5,934 bases of DNA from Selenomonadaceae bacterium. GTDB taxonomy: Bacteria > Bacillota > Negativicutes > Selenomonadales > Selenomonadaceae. The DNA is taken from the NCBI GenBank assembly GCA_017453765.1, contig JAFTEG010000358.1, forward strand, positions 1-5,934, written 5' to 3'. Positions 5,822 to 5,934 of this stretch are shown here, piece by piece; position 1 is the stretch's first letter; each line of letters opens with the position of its first letter. The notes under the pieces are model-generated. The model was not told the DNA's origin. It saw nothing but the letters and a program-made list of their open reading frames with translations, and did not search any database. The translations under genes were made by a program, and so were the position numbers.

Positions 5822-5934
5822 GACCGACATTGATGTTGACTTGAATCACGTTGTCAATTATATAGTTCGTGTCAAATCTTTGGCTCGGCGATGCGGATTT
5901 TTGATTGCGCTTTTGTGCTTTTTCTAAACGTTCC
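5817..5934 (-). CDS. C-terminal end of an unidentified protein (cut by window edge)
   Basis: A minus-strand frame is open from the window edge to TAG at 5819-5817 and contains 38 complete codons. It reads as a charged, glutamine- and lysine-rich stretch (ERLEKAQKRNQKSASPSQ) followed by FDTNYIIDNVIQVNINVGH. I do not recognise the family. Support is only the open frame, the gene-like residue mix, and the position upstream of murA on the same strand. The stop lies inside the heptamer repeat, so the last codon and the stop may have been set by the repeat. A TTGAC...GTCAA inverted repeat (5836-5857) lies within it. Confidence 0.55.
   Translation of the reverse strand, partial: ERLEKAQKRNQKSASPSQRFDTNYIIDNVIQVNINVGH

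Noticed and set aside
5836..5857. TTGAC-N12-GTCAA inverted repeat and a possible murA promoter nearby
   Set aside because: It lies inside the apparent 3' coding end of the upstream gene. The -35-like TTGACA on the minus strand has no matching -10 at 17 bases (ATCAAT only), so I do not call a promoter.

Overview
The window looks like chromosomal DNA from an anaerobic or fumarate-respiring bacterium. The DcuB-type C4-dicarboxylate transporter supports this. Start sites have strong purine-rich Shine-Dalgarno sequences, intergenic DNA is AT-rich, and terminators are short CCGTC/GACGG-type hairpins with T tails. A Bacillota member, possibly a diderm one such as Negativicutes, would fit, but this is a guess from style and gene content; no rRNA or other decisive marker is present.

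Layout. On the left, a dcuB-like gene runs on the minus strand off the window edge; only its first 189 codons are here. A divergent intergenic region of about 220 bp follows, with a well-formed plus-strand promoter (TTGCAA-17-TAAAAT). Next comes a probable 38-codon small ORF with a good Shine-Dalgarno. Sixteen bases later starts a 690-residue CbbX/SpoVK-type AAA+ protein whose C-terminal ATPase domain is intact and whose middle appears to hold a second, degenerate AAA-like domain. An intrinsic terminator closes this unit. A separate plus-strand gene with its own likely promoter encodes a PD-(D/E)XK nuclease-fold protein with an unrecognised C-terminal domain; an in-frame ATG with a textbook Shine-Dalgarno lies exactly at the domain boundary. 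A second terminator follows. Converging from the right on the minus strand is a complete murA that starts at TTG. Upstream of it is the 3' end of another minus-strand gene, cut by the window edge.

The most unusual sequence structure is the gap before murA. It holds six degenerate TTAGGGG-type heptamers on the plus strand, followed head-to-head by two perfect copies of a 14-bp unit (CCCTCTTCCCTAAT) made of heptamers on the opposite strand. The second copy overlaps the stop codon of the upstream gene.

Functional links. murA (peptidoglycan precursor synthesis) and dcuB (dicarboxylate exchange) are housekeeping or metabolic genes. The small ORF and the AAA+ gene probably form one transcription unit. 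The nuclease-like gene is next to it on the same strand but separated by a terminator, so a joint system (for example defence) is only a weak possibility. No tRNA, rRNA, CRISPR array, transposase or integrase was seen.
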